The notes under the pieces were generated by a model, which was not told the DNA's origin, ran no database searches, and saw only the letters and a program-made list of their open reading frames with translations. A stretch of 64,000 nt of DNA from Bacillota bacterium (GTDB lineage Bacteria > Bacillota > Clostridia > Lachnospirales > Lachnospiraceae): contig JAFADH010000332.1 of NCBI GenBank assembly GCA_023424995.1, positions 20,921 through 84,920 on the forward strand, given 5' to 3'. This document shows positions 54,914 to 63,657 of this stretch, in pieces. Every line of letters begins with the position of its first letter. Position 1 is the stretch's first letter. A program made the position numbers and the translations under genes.

Positions 54914-55085
54914 GGTATAATGACGATGGATATTATACCGGTGCCTAACAGAGTGAGTACGCATCACCGGCAGGTTATACCGGGTATCACATAAGCTTAT
55001 CGATATGGCATAATATCGCAGATATGTACCGGCGCTGAACAAAGTGTATGCATATCATCGGCAGGTGATACGGGCATGATAAAAG
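54914..55085. repeat. Two degenerate ~90-base direct repeats
   Basis: A segment starting near 54914 recurs 91 bases later: TACCGGTGCCTAACAGAGTG (54936) against TACCGGCGCTGAACAAAGTG (55027), and CATCACCGGCAGGTTATACC against CATATCATCGGCAGGTGATA. It fills most of the 307-base DUF1445-pxpA spacer, which has no gene. Confidence 0.7.
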
Positions 55086-55204
55086 TTCGGTATAGCAATA
55101 TGGTTTTATACTAAAATGTGTATGTAATAGATACATGTAAATCCATTATAAATGTTTGCCTGTGTTTTATATATACAGGCTGTATGAAAGTCAGGAGGGC
55201 CTTG

Positions 55205-55960
55205 ATGTATCAGATTGATTTAAACTGTGATTTAGGTGAAAGCTACGGAAGATATACTCTGGGTATGGATGAGGAGGTTATCCCCTACATATCCTCTGCC
55301 AATATTGCCTGCGGATACCATGCCTCCGATCCGGAGATCATGGAGAAGACGGTCGGGCTGGCGAAGGCGAACGGTGTACATGTGGGTGCACATACCGGTT
55401 TCCCGGATCTGCTGGGCTTTGGAAGAAGAGATATGAAGCTTTCCCATAGTGAAGCAAAAACCTGCACCATGTATCAAATCGGTGCACTGGATGCCTTCTG
55501 CCGGGCGGCAGGGGTTCCCTTATACCATGTAAAGCCTCATGGTGCATTTTATAATATGGCGGCCAAGGATTATGATCTCTCACTGGCCATCTGCGAAGGA
55601 ATCGCCGCGATTGATCCTAAGATTGTGTTATTGGGCCTTAGCAACAGCCAGATGGAGAAGGCGGCAAAGGCAGTCGGAATACCATATAAACAGGAGGTAT
55701 TCGCAGACCGCGCCTATGAAGATGACGGTACCCTGGTTGCCAGAAGCAAGCCGGGATCCATGATAGAAGACGAAGAATTAGCGATCCGCCGTGTGGTTGA
55801 TATGGTGAAGAAGGGTAAAGTTACGTCCATCACCGGCAAGGAGATAGAGCTTAAGGCAGATTCCGTATGTGTACACGGCGACGGTGCGAAGGCGCTGGCT
55901 TTTGTGAAGCTGATCCGCAGGACGCTGCAGGAGGAAGGAATTGAAGTGAAGGCATTTTGA
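55205..55960 (+). CDS. pxpA: 5-oxoprolinase subunit PxpA (LamB/YcsF family)
   Basis: 251 residues from ATG 55205 (AGGAGGG upstream). DLNCDLGESYG at the start, SANIACGYHASDPEIM, GVHVGAHTGFPDLLGFGRR and VKPHGAFYN are diagnostic of LamB/YcsF, the catalytic subunit of 5-oxoprolinase. Together with pxpB and pxpC it completes the enzyme set. Confidence 0.95.
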   Translation: MYQIDLNCDLGESYGRYTLGMDEEVIPYISSANIACGYHASDPEIMEKTVGLAKANGVHVGAHTGFPDLLGFGRRDMKLSHSEAKTCTMYQIGALDAFCRAAGVPLYHVKPHGAFYNMAAKDYDLSLAICEGIAAIDPKIVLLGLSNSQMEKAAKAVGIPYKQEVFADRAYEDDGTLVARSKPGSMIEDEELAIRRVVDMVKKGKVTSITGKEIELKADSVCVHGDGAKALAFVKLIRRTLQEEGIEVKAF

Positions 55961-56081
55961 TTATTGTCGTTTGCATGCTATTATGTTAGCCAAAGCGGAC
56001 GAAACAGAAGATGATACTTTCAAAACCTCAAAATAATTCTTATAAATGTTAATAAAAATATAGATTTTCCCTATAAAAAAT

Positions 56082-56146
56082 AAAATGGCAAATATAGTAA
56101 GGATGGGATAATGTAACACCCATTTTACCTTTACTTTTGCCATTTT
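56082..56146. repeat. Long hairpin upstream of the c-di-AMP receptor gene
   Basis: AAAATGGCAAA (56082-56092) pairs with the complement ending at 56146, with an inner GTAAGGATGGG/CCCATTTTACCTTTAC stem. Probably the end of the oxoprolinase transcript or a MITE-like element. A TATAAT at about 56153 may be the -10 of the next gene. Confidence 0.6.
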
Positions 56147-56234
56147 GTGTATTATAATAAAAATATAATAACAGTTCCTAATTGACAGAAGTATTTGGTA
56201 ACCGGCAAGACTTATAAGAACAGGAGGGATTTAT

Positions 56235-56552
56235 ATGAAGTTAATCTATGTAATAGTCCGTAATATCGATAGCAGCTATGTAACGGAAGCGCTGAATAAA
56301 AAGGGATTTTACGTAACGAAGCTTGCTTCTACGGGTGGCTTCTTACGGGAAGGTAATACAACTCTCATGATTGGTACGGATGAAGAGAAAGTAGATACCG
56401 TAATCGATATCGTTAAGAAGGAATGCGGACCGCGTCAGCAGATTATCTCCAATCCTGTGGGAGCTGCGGAATATGCCTCTATGAATGTTGTGGTAAATGT
56501 CGGCGGTGCCACTATCTTTGTTACCGATGTGGATCGATTTGAAAAGATATAA
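56235..56552 (+). CDS. darA: Cyclic-di-AMP receptor (DarA/PstA, PII-like)
   Basis: 105 residues, AGGAGGG upstream. DUF970/PII-like protein: KLIYVIVRNIDSSYVTEAL, the ligand loop STGGFLREGNTTLMIG, and NVGGATIFVTDVDRF at the C-terminus match Staphylococcus PstA/Bacillus DarA. Homotrimer that binds c-di-AMP; downstream effect is not settled in general. Single gene, followed by the orphan T-box. Confidence 0.93.
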   Translation: MKLIYVIVRNIDSSYVTEALNKKGFYVTKLASTGGFLREGNTTLMIGTDEEKVDTVIDIVKKECGPRQQIISNPVGAAEYASMNVVVNVGGATIFVTDVDRFEKI

Positions 56553-56600
56553 TTTAATATAATAATTAATAAGAATTCAAACCGTTGATTAAGAATAGTA

Positions 56601-56807
56601 CTCATAACAGTGAAATTTCAGAGAGTTGCCGGTGGTGTGAAGGCAGTATTTTAAGTTATGACGAATGGACTTATGAGGGAAGCCCGAATTAAAAGTAGGC
56701 GCTTACGGAAACTCTAACCGTTATGATGAGAGCATGTGTCTGCATGTGATACCATTGGATGGCTTACAGAATAGACTTCTGTTCCTTTTGGGAACAGAAG
56801 TTTTTTT
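56601..56807 (+). ncRNA. T-box leader with tryptophan specifier and no downstream gene
   Basis: Stem I base CTCATAA/TTATGAG (56601-56607 and 56671-56677), AGTGA after it, the AGAGAG and GGTGGTGTGAAGGC segments of Stem I, a specifier loop GAATGGACT with TGG (56666-56668, Trp), and Stem III AGTAGGC...ACGG...CCGTTATGATGAG. A GGATGGCTTACAG stretch (56758-56770) resembles the variant T-box of the Ile leader here. Terminator ACTTCTGTTCC/GGAACAGAAGT plus TTTTTTT (56775-56807). The next genes lie on the opposite strand, so nothing is left for it to control. Confidence 0.8.
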
Positions 56808-56827
56808 ATTTGTATAAAAGAAGGAGG

Positions 56828-58012
56828 TTACACCCCAATCTGATGATTTTTGAAGCTGCGATAGCCGAATATAAGCAGTGCTGTTGAGATTACCCCATAG
56901 ATAACAGGGACAACCTGATATGTAGTGAAGCATTGTTTAAATAACACATAATAAAATTCGGCAAATATGGCCGACGAACTCATAACATTCGCAGGGAAGG
57001 CCATAACCAGCTGAAGCAGGTGGCGGTATTGATGAGGTACATTTAAGAACATGCAGAGTATGGTGAAGGTACTGATAATAATAATTACTCCATAAGAGCT
57101 TTTCAGCTTTGCCGATAAGAATATACTGAGGCTGGAGATCAATATGGAGGCTATGATTACCATGGCATTTAAAATCATAACACCCTCAAGCATGGATAAC
57201 GGTGCAGTCGAGGATATCAGAGAGAATTGTATGGGCGCATTCCATCCGCTGAAGCCATAGATGAACAGGGTCAGAAGATTCATGATAACCAACAGTAAAG
57301 AAGATGCAAAGATCCCAAAGCTGATTCCGGTTATCAGCTTGGCATGGATTGCTTTGTTCTTGCCGAATCTGGCAGACAACAGCACCTGGTCCGTATTCTC
57401 GGAGTATTCATTTGCAAATACAGGAGCAAGGCAGATGGCAATCAGGAAGGTTATTGTAAAACCAAGGGTGTAAATATTCTTGATAATATCGTCATACCCG
57501 TCAGCATATTGGAAGATAAACGGAGTTTTTATCCGGCTGTTCTTCTCCAGATGCTTGCTGATCTCAATATCCGTAAGATTTTCCCGTTGAAAGAGTTCTG
57601 ATATAAGCTGCATACGCAGTTCATAAAAGCTGTCAACATCCATCTGCTCCGGATCCTTCCATACGCTGCGGACCATCTGGTATATGGCGCTGTAAGGGCG
57701 GGCATAGGTCTGATATTCCTTTGTTGCCGTATAGAGCGGGACATCCGGTACCTTACGGTAAGCCTCCTGCATCTCACGAATCAATTCCCCGTCGATGTTC
57801 CGCCCGGCTAATGCTCCGGCATATGCCCGGTCGGTGGTAAGCTCCTCATAATGGGAATATGTCGGCTTGCCGTCGACATATACTGTTCCCCATGTCTTGG
57901 ACAGGCAGGTCAACAATACAAGAAATACAGCGGTAAACAGGGCAATCCAAGTGGATTTTCTCTTAAAAATTTTCTTATATTCATATCCGATCAAAATTAA
58001 TAGACTATTCAT
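56828..58012 (-). CDS. ABC-2 type permease
   Basis: 394 residues from ATG 58012, overlapping the ATPase stop by 8 bases (ATGAATAG). Long first loop outside between the first membrane helix (about 23-40) and five further C-terminal helices, as in ABC-2 exporters of the BcrB/NatB sort. Partner of the ATPase at 58005. Probable exporter of a peptide, ion or lipid, or part of cell-envelope stress response. Confidence 0.85.
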   Translation of the reverse strand: MNSLLILIGYEYKKIFKRKSTWIALFTAVFLVLLTCLSKTWGTVYVDGKPTYSHYEELTTDRAYAGALAGRNIDGELIREMQEAYRKVPDVPLYTATKEYQTYARPYSAIYQMVRSVWKDPEQMDVDSFYELRMQLISELFQRENLTDIEISKHLEKNSRIKTPFIFQYADGYDDIIKNIYTLGFTITFLIAICLAPVFANEYSENTDQVLLSARFGKNKAIHAKLITGISFGIFASSLLLVIMNLLTLFIYGFSGWNAPIQFSLISSTAPLSMLEGVMILNAMVIIASILISSLSIFLSAKLKSSYGVIIIISTFTILCMFLNVPHQYRHLLQLVMAFPANVMSSSAIFAEFYYVLFKQCFTTYQVVPVIYGVISTALLIFGYRSFKNHQIGV

Positions 58013-58874
58013 TCCGGTTAACCTCGCTAAAATAATATAGGTACAGATCTTCAAGGGTCGCAGTAACATGGACCGCATTCTCACAGGGTATATCCTCACT
58101 GACCAGCCGCAGCTGTACACCGTCTAAGTCCGAACGCATATTGATAACCGGGCAGGAGGACTTCAAGTGTTCTGCTGTCTGGCCGCTGACGGTACATTCC
58201 CATACCTTGTTCTCAATCACTTGTATGATCTCAGACAAGCTTCCCTGCTGAAGAAGCTGGCCGTTCTTCATGATCAGTATGGTTCCTGCGATATATTCAA
58301 TATCCGATACAATATGGGTGGACAATAATATGATCCGGTCCTTTCCCAGGGAGGAGATCATATTGCGGAACCGGATCCGTTCCTTGGGATCAAGCCCGGC
58401 AGTCGGTTCATCCAGTATGAGGATCCTGGGATTATTGAGCAATGCTTGTGCAATACCCAATCTCTGCTTCATTCCGCCGGAGAAGGTTTTTATTTTTTTA
58501 TTTGCCATATCCGTCAGAGAGACCTGCTCTAACAGTTCCATTGATTTCTGCCTGGCCTTTCTCTTTGGAAGGCCTTTCAAGGCTCCCATATAACACATGA
58601 AATCAAGGGCGGTAAAGCCGGGATAATATCCGAAATCCTGCGGAAGATAGCCCAGAACATCACGATACTCTTCGCTTGTTACAGAGAGGCGGTTATAGGT
58701 GACCTCTCCGCCGGTGGGAGTCAGTACACCGCAGATCATACGCATTAAGGTGGTTTTCCCGGAACCGTTTGCACCTAATAATCCGTAGATTCCGTTATGC
58801 ATGCTTAAGGAAAGGCGGTCAACTGCGATTTTGTTCTTATATTGTTTGGTCAGACGGTCGAGCACGAGTTCCAT
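58005..58874 (-). CDS. ABC transporter ATP-binding protein
   Basis: 289 residues. Walker A GANGSGKTT, YLPQDFGYYPGFTALDF Q-loop region, signature FSGGMKQRLGIAQAL, Walker B ILILDEPTAGLDP, H-loop STHIVSDIE. CcmA/BcrA-type ATPase. Start overlaps the preceding membrane protein gene, so translation is coupled. Confidence 0.93.
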   Translation of the reverse strand: MELVLDRLTKQYKNKIAVDRLSLSMHNGIYGLLGANGSGKTTLMRMICGVLTPTGGEVTYNRLSVTSEEYRDVLGYLPQDFGYYPGFTALDFMCYMGALKGLPKRKARQKSMELLEQVSLTDMANKKIKTFSGGMKQRLGIAQALLNNPRILILDEPTAGLDPKERIRFRNMISSLGKDRIILLSTHIVSDIEYIAGTILIMKNGQLLQQGSLSEIIQVIENKVWECTVSGQTAEHLKSSCPVINMRSDLDGVQLRLVSEDIPCENAVHVTATLEDLYLYYFSEVNRNE

Positions 58875-59584
58875 ATCAAATCCTCCGAATTTTTAATTAG
58901 TTTACGTATTTCCTTTGCAAGTAAAACGCTTAATACAGCGAATACCATAAGCCAAAGGATAAAGTACTTTTGTTCATAGATGACATACCACAATCGTCCG
59001 AAGATTAAACCGATACCGCTGACGGCAGCAGCGATACCCGCACAGTAATAGGAGAACTCCTTCGAACGGATCCGACTGGCAAGAGAATAGGAACACAGGC
59101 AGGTGAAAAGATACGGAACAAGAAGATAAACACTTGTTTTCAAAAATTCCATATGAACCGCCCCGGCGAGAAATGGCATCAAGGTGAATAACAATATCGC
59201 GTTGCCGGCGCCAAGGATACCGATTCTGACCAGCAGGATACTCTTCAGACTATGCCTTGTTGTCATTTCCAGCTCTGCCAGCCCCCAGGCGGCAGACCGC
59301 ATGGTCTCAATTACGGTTATCATAGCCAGGAACGGCAGAAAGGCTGATATGCTCCACAGTAACTCTGTTTGCTCTAATTGAAGCAGTGAAACCGTATAAC
59401 TGGCGAGCAGAAAAAGCAGGCTGGAGAACAGCCAATTTTTTTTATTTATATACCCTATTTGATTTATGACAAATTCATATTTCCTTGTCTTCGGATAATT
59501 TAGCGATTTTATGAATTCTTCCTTCCGTAATGATGAAGGTGTATAAAAGGAAGCCTTTATATATTGCTTCATTTCTTTTTTCAC
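58850..59584 (-). CDS. Six-helix membrane protein in the sigma/ABC cassette
   Basis: 244 residues from GTG 59584, which overlaps the sigma factor stop (GTGA). Cytoplasmic N-terminus of about 50 residues, then six membrane helices. By position (directly after an ECF sigma gene) it could be an anti-sigma factor or a third transporter subunit. No zinc anti-sigma HXXXCXXC motif is seen. Function unknown. Confidence 0.75.
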   Translation of the reverse strand: MKKEMKQYIKASFYTPSSLRKEEFIKSLNYPKTRKYEFVINQIGYINKKNWLFSSLLFLLASYTVSLLQLEQTELLWSISAFLPFLAMITVIETMRSAAWGLAELEMTTRHSLKSILLVRIGILGAGNAILLFTLMPFLAGAVHMEFLKTSVYLLVPYLFTCLCSYSLASRIRSKEFSYYCAGIAAAVSGIGLIFGRLWYVIYEQKYFILWLMVFAVLSVLLAKEIRKLIKNSEDLIWNSCSTV

Positions 59585-60033
59585 CGGAAATCCTCCTCTC
59601 TTAATTGCTTTTTCAGGTCGGCTAAGCCTTTCTTAAGCTTGCGGTAAACCGTAAACCGGGACAAGCCTGTGATACCGCAGATCTCGCCGATGGACAGATC
59701 GTTAACATACCGCAGCAATATTAATTCCTGCATATCTTCCGGCAGCTGATTTATAGTCTGTTTCAATACGTGTGATGTAAGCACCGCATCCTCCCGGTCT
59801 TCCGCAACGGACATCTCATCCAGGGGTTCTGAAGTGCGGCTTGCATAGTAGTCGTTACAGAGATTTCTTGCAATGGTATAAAGATATGCCAGCAGCTTTC
59901 CCCGGTTCAGATAGGAGGTCTGCCTGAAATACCGGAGGAAGGTTTCCTGTGTAAGATCTTCGGCTGCCTGCTGATGATATGTTTTATGATAGCAATAGCG
60001 GTATATTTTGTCATAAAGGTCCTCCAGGTCCAT
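59581..60033 (-). CDS. ECF-type RNA polymerase sigma factor
   Basis: 150 residues, GAGGAGG upstream. Region 2 with AAEDLTQETFLRYF and AYLYTIARNLCNDYY, region 4 with LPEDMQELILLRYVNDLSIGEICGITGLSRFTVYRKLKKGL. First gene of a four-gene overlapping unit (sigma, membrane protein, ATPase, permease), which it presumably drives in response to an envelope or antibiotic signal. Confidence 0.93.
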   Translation of the reverse strand: MDLEDLYDKIYRYCYHKTYHQQAAEDLTQETFLRYFRQTSYLNRGKLLAYLYTIARNLCNDYYASRTSEPLDEMSVAEDREDAVLTSHVLKQTINQLPEDMQELILLRYVNDLSIGEICGITGLSRFTVYRKLKKGLADLKKQLREEDFR

Positions 60034-60319
60034 GGACGTATTAACCTCCTCTCAAACTGATTAACGATTTTATATTAATAAATGTGCGGAGTATTTTAAT
60101 TTTTTTAATGGATATGAGACGGAAACCATGCTGTTTAAGTAATTTTACTACAGAGCGGAGGGATCAGTCACATCATTTTGCAGTAAAACTGAGAATAAGA
60201 AATATTTGTGAATTCTTGTTTTTTGCTTTCTTTTTCAGTTAAAATATGATATAACGAAATATAGCACTTTAATTATTATTACGGCCAATGCCGTTTTGTA
60301 AGAGGAAAGGATATTGATA

Positions 60320-61459
60320 ATGAAAAAGAGAGTATTATTAGTTATGGGCATTTGCATATTAATGCTCGCGGGGGGCTGTTCTAAGAAAGGTGTGGCAGAT
60401 GATCTGGGAACAGGTGACCAGAATTCTTCGAATGAAGAAGGCGATACGGAAGTGAAAGAACTTCCCAAGGTGGAGGATTATGTGGCAAGTGACTATATCA
60501 CCTTAGGACAATATAAAGGGATTGAAGTAACAGTCGAACAGTTGGAAGTGACCGATGAAGATATTGATGATGCGATTCAGAGTGATCTGGCTTCCAATGC
60601 AACTCAGGAGGAAGTAACCGGACGGGCGGTAGAGAACGGCGATACCGTTAATATTGATTATGAAGGTCTTCTGGACGGCGTAGCATTTGAAGGAGGTACA
60701 GCACAGGGAGCCAATCTGGATATCGGTTCCGGCTCCTTTATTGACGGATTTGAAGAAGGTCTGATTGGGAAAAATATCGGCGATAAGGTTGCATTAAATC
60801 TTACTTTCCCCGAGGATTACTATAATACGGAGATGGCCGGCAAGGAAGTTGTCTTTAATGTTACGGTTAACTCTATTAAAAAGAGCGTATTGCCCGAGTT
60901 AAATGATGCATATGTAACAGATAATACGGATTATGATACCGTGGATGCTTACAAAGAAAATATTCGTACTGAGCTGGAAACCAGCAATCAGAGCTCCATG
61001 GACAATGAGAAGGCCGGCAATGTGATGACGGCAGTTCTGGATGCTTCAACAATTAAGGAACTTCCGCAGACTCTAATTGATTACTATACCGCTCAGATTC
61101 AGTATTCCTTTGAATATGAAGCATCCGCATATGGCATGGACATTGAGACTTATGTATCCAATTTCAACATGACCATGGATGAATATAATGAATATGTGAA
61201 TTCCATGGTAGATTTTTACGCTAAGCAGCACCTGATCTTAAGTGCGGTTATCCAGGCAGAAGGTCTGGAAGCAACCCAGGAAGAGATTGATTTGGCTGTC
61301 ACCGATTATATGGGCTATTATGGCGTTGCTACAAAGGACGAGCTGTTTGAGACTATCTCTGAAGATGATATTAAAAAAGACGTAGTGATGCAGAAAGCTT
61401 ATGATTTTATCTTAGATAATGCTGTAGTTACTTATGCAGCTGCAGCAGACGGAGAATAG
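60320..61459 (+). CDS. Trigger-factor-like peptidyl-prolyl isomerase lipoprotein
   Basis: 379 residues from ATG 60320 (AGGAAAGGA upstream). Lipoprotein signal ending MLAGGC, an acidic tether, then the FKBP domain as in trigger factor (NGDTVNIDYEGLLDGVAFEGG, GSGSFIDGFEEGLIGKNIGD, LTFPEDYY) and a C-terminal helical chaperone-like region. The ribosome-binding N-domain is absent, so it acts outside the membrane in folding secreted proteins. The gene stands 14 bases before the radical SAM gene. Confidence 0.9.
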   Translation: MKKRVLLVMGICILMLAGGCSKKGVADDLGTGDQNSSNEEGDTEVKELPKVEDYVASDYITLGQYKGIEVTVEQLEVTDEDIDDAIQSDLASNATQEEVTGRAVENGDTVNIDYEGLLDGVAFEGGTAQGANLDIGSGSFIDGFEEGLIGKNIGDKVALNLTFPEDYYNTEMAGKEVVFNVTVNSIKKSVLPELNDAYVTDNTDYDTVDAYKENIRTELETSNQSSMDNEKAGNVMTAVLDASTIKELPQTLIDYYTAQIQYSFEYEASAYGMDIETYVSNFNMTMDEYNEYVNSMVDFYAKQHLILSAVIQAEGLEATQEEIDLAVTDYMGYYGVATKDELFETISEDDIKKDVVMQKAYDFILDNAVVTYAAAADGE

Positions 61460-61473
61460 AAAGAAAATTAAAA

Positions 61474-63621
61474 ATGCCAAGAGAATTTTTACCGATCAGC
61501 AGAGATGATATGGAGCAGAGGGGCTGGGAGCAATGTGACTTCGTCTTTATAACAGGCGATGCCTATGTGGACCATCCTTCCTTTGGACCGGCTATTATCA
61601 GCAGAGTATTGGAGAGCTATAGGTTTAAGATCGGTATTATAGCCCAGCCGGACTGGAAGGACAGTGAAAGCATCACCATTCTTGGTGAGCCTAGACTGGG
61701 ATTTCTGGTGAGCGGAGGGAATATGGATTCCATGGTCAATCATTATTCCGTTGCCAGGAAGAGAAGGCAGACCGATGCCTATTCACCGGGCGGAGTGATG
61801 GGGAAGAGACCGGACCATGCTACTTCAGTATATTGCAATTTAATTCGGAAGCAGTATAAAAATATACCGATTATTATCGGCGGAATAGAAGCAAGCCTAC
61901 GAAGGCTCGCCCATTACGATTATTGGAGTGATAAGGTGAAGAGGTCCATACTTTTGGATTCTCAGGCGGATATCATATCCTATGGAATGGGCGAGCATTC
62001 CATTGTGGAGATTGCAGAAGCGCTGAACAGCGGAATTGATATAAAGGATATTACCTTTATCGCAGGCACGGTATTCAAGACAAAAAGTATGGAGACCGTG
62101 TACGAGGCAACTCTGCTGCCAAGCTATCAGAGTATCCTGGAAAGTAAGAAGGAATTCGCCAAAAGCTTCTATATCCAGTATTGCAATACGGATCCCGTCA
62201 CAGGCAAACGCCTGGCGGAACAATATAAAGCAAACGAATATGTGGTGCAGAATCCTCCGGCGAAGCCGCTTACCCAGGCAGAGATGGACCGGGTGTATTC
62301 GCTTCCCTATATGAGAGATTATCATCCCTCCTACACAGAAGCAGGCGGAATTCCGGCCATAGAAGAGGTTAAATTCAGTCTGACAAGCAACCGGGGATGC
62401 TTCGGCGGCTGTAATTATTGTGCGTTAACCTTCCATCAGGGAAGGATATTGCAGACCAGAAGCCACGAATCCATCCTTGCAGAAGCGGGTCAGTTAGTAT
62501 GGGATGAGGATTTCAAAGGATATATCCATGATGTGGGAGGCCCTACGGCAAACTTCCGCCATGCTGCCTGTGAGAAGCAGGCGGCAAAAGGAGCCTGTAC
62601 GAATAGACATTGCCTGTTCCCTGCTCCCTGCAAGGGCTTAAAGGTGGATCATTCCGATTATCTGAATCTGCTGCGTAAGCTGAGGAAGCTGCCGAATGTC
62701 AAGAAGGTATTCATCCGGTCCGGTATCCGCTTTGATTATCTCATGGCGGACAGAGAGGATGCATTCATGGAAGAGCTCTGTGAGCATCATGTCAGCGGGC
62801 AGCTCAAGGTAGCTCCGGAGCACATCAGTGACAGTGTATTAAAGCTCATGGGCAAGCCGGAGAATGCGGTATATGAGAAATTCCAGGCCAGATATAAGAA
62901 GATCAATGAACGCCTGGGCAAGAAGCAATACATCGTGCCCTACCTGATCTCCTCCCATCCGGGTTCCACCTTGAAGGAAGCAGTGGAACTGGCGGAATAT
63001 CTAAGGGATCTGGGCTATATGCCGGAGCAGGTCCAGGATTTCTATCCGACTCCTTCTACCATCTCCACCTGCATGTATTATACCGGTCTTGATCCGAGAA
63101 CCATGGAGGAGGTCTATGTTCCAAAATCGCCCCATGAGAAAGCCATGCAGCGGGCTTTGATCCAATACCGGAACCCCAGGAACTATGAACTTGTTGCAGA
63201 AGCCTTGAAGAAGGCTGACCGGATGGACCTGATAGGGTTTGATAAGAAATGCCTGATTCGCCCGAGACAATTTTCCAAGGAAAAACAATGGATTGAAAAG
63301 AATAATCCAGGAAGATCTACAGGGAAAATATCCGTAAAATCCGGAGAAAAAGCTTCCGGAGATACCGGCGGCAGGCATGCGGGAAGGATTGCAGAGAATA
63401 CATCCGGTAAGAATGCAGGAAAGACCGGCGGAAATATGTCGGGTAAGAATGCAGGAAAGACTGGCGGAAATATGTCGGGTAAGAATGCAGGAAAAACCGG
63501 TGGAAATATGTCGGGTAGGAATGCAGGAAAAACTGGCGGAAATATGTCGGGTAAGAATGCAGGAAAGAATGGCGGAAATATGTCGGGTAGGAATGCAGGA
63601 AAGAATGACGGAAATATGTAG
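61474..63621 (+). CDS. YgiQ-family radical SAM protein with repeat tail
   Basis: 715 residues. N-terminal YgiQ domain (MPREFLPISRDDMEQRGW, then DAYVDHPSFG), radical SAM cluster C309-X3-C313-X2-C316 in RGCFGGCNYCAL, and VAPEHISDSVLKLMGKP, VPYLISSHPGST in the barrel. Reaction unknown for the family. After about residue 610 comes a Lys/Gly/Asn tail of 12-residue repeats (GKNAGKTGGNMS). The frame stops at TAG 63619, exactly where the other repeats read TCG, and stays open to 63939, so the tail appears truncated by one base change. Confidence 0.92.
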   Translation: MPREFLPISRDDMEQRGWEQCDFVFITGDAYVDHPSFGPAIISRVLESYRFKIGIIAQPDWKDSESITILGEPRLGFLVSGGNMDSMVNHYSVARKRRQTDAYSPGGVMGKRPDHATSVYCNLIRKQYKNIPIIIGGIEASLRRLAHYDYWSDKVKRSILLDSQADIISYGMGEHSIVEIAEALNSGIDIKDITFIAGTVFKTKSMETVYEATLLPSYQSILESKKEFAKSFYIQYCNTDPVTGKRLAEQYKANEYVVQNPPAKPLTQAEMDRVYSLPYMRDYHPSYTEAGGIPAIEEVKFSLTSNRGCFGGCNYCALTFHQGRILQTRSHESILAEAGQLVWDEDFKGYIHDVGGPTANFRHAACEKQAAKGACTNRHCLFPAPCKGLKVDHSDYLNLLRKLRKLPNVKKVFIRSGIRFDYLMADREDAFMEELCEHHVSGQLKVAPEHISDSVLKLMGKPENAVYEKFQARYKKINERLGKKQYIVPYLISSHPGSTLKEAVELAEYLRDLGYMPEQVQDFYPTPSTISTCMYYTGLDPRTMEEVYVPKSPHEKAMQRALIQYRNPRNYELVAEALKKADRMDLIGFDKKCLIRPRQFSKEKQWIEKNNPGRSTGKISVKSGEKASGDTGGRHAGRIAENTSGKNAGKTGGNMSGKNAGKTGGNMSGKNAGKTGGNMSGRNAGKTGGNMSGKNAGKNGGNMSGRNAGKNDGNM

Positions 63622-63657
63622 GGTAAGAATGCAGGAAAAATTGCTGGAAATACATCT
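63406..63657 (+). repeat. Seven tandem 36-base coding repeats
   Basis: Units start at 63406, 63442, 63478, 63514, 63550, 63586 and 63622, each beginning GGTAAGAATGCAGGAAAG or a close variant. The first six end ATGTCG except unit six, which ends ATGTAG. Unit seven is degenerate. Period is a multiple of three, so copy-number change would not shift the frame. Confidence 0.95.

Noticed and set aside
63406..63657. Could the regularly spaced repeats be a CRISPR array?
   Set aside because: Units are directly contiguous with no spacers, are in frame and encode a 12-residue repeat.
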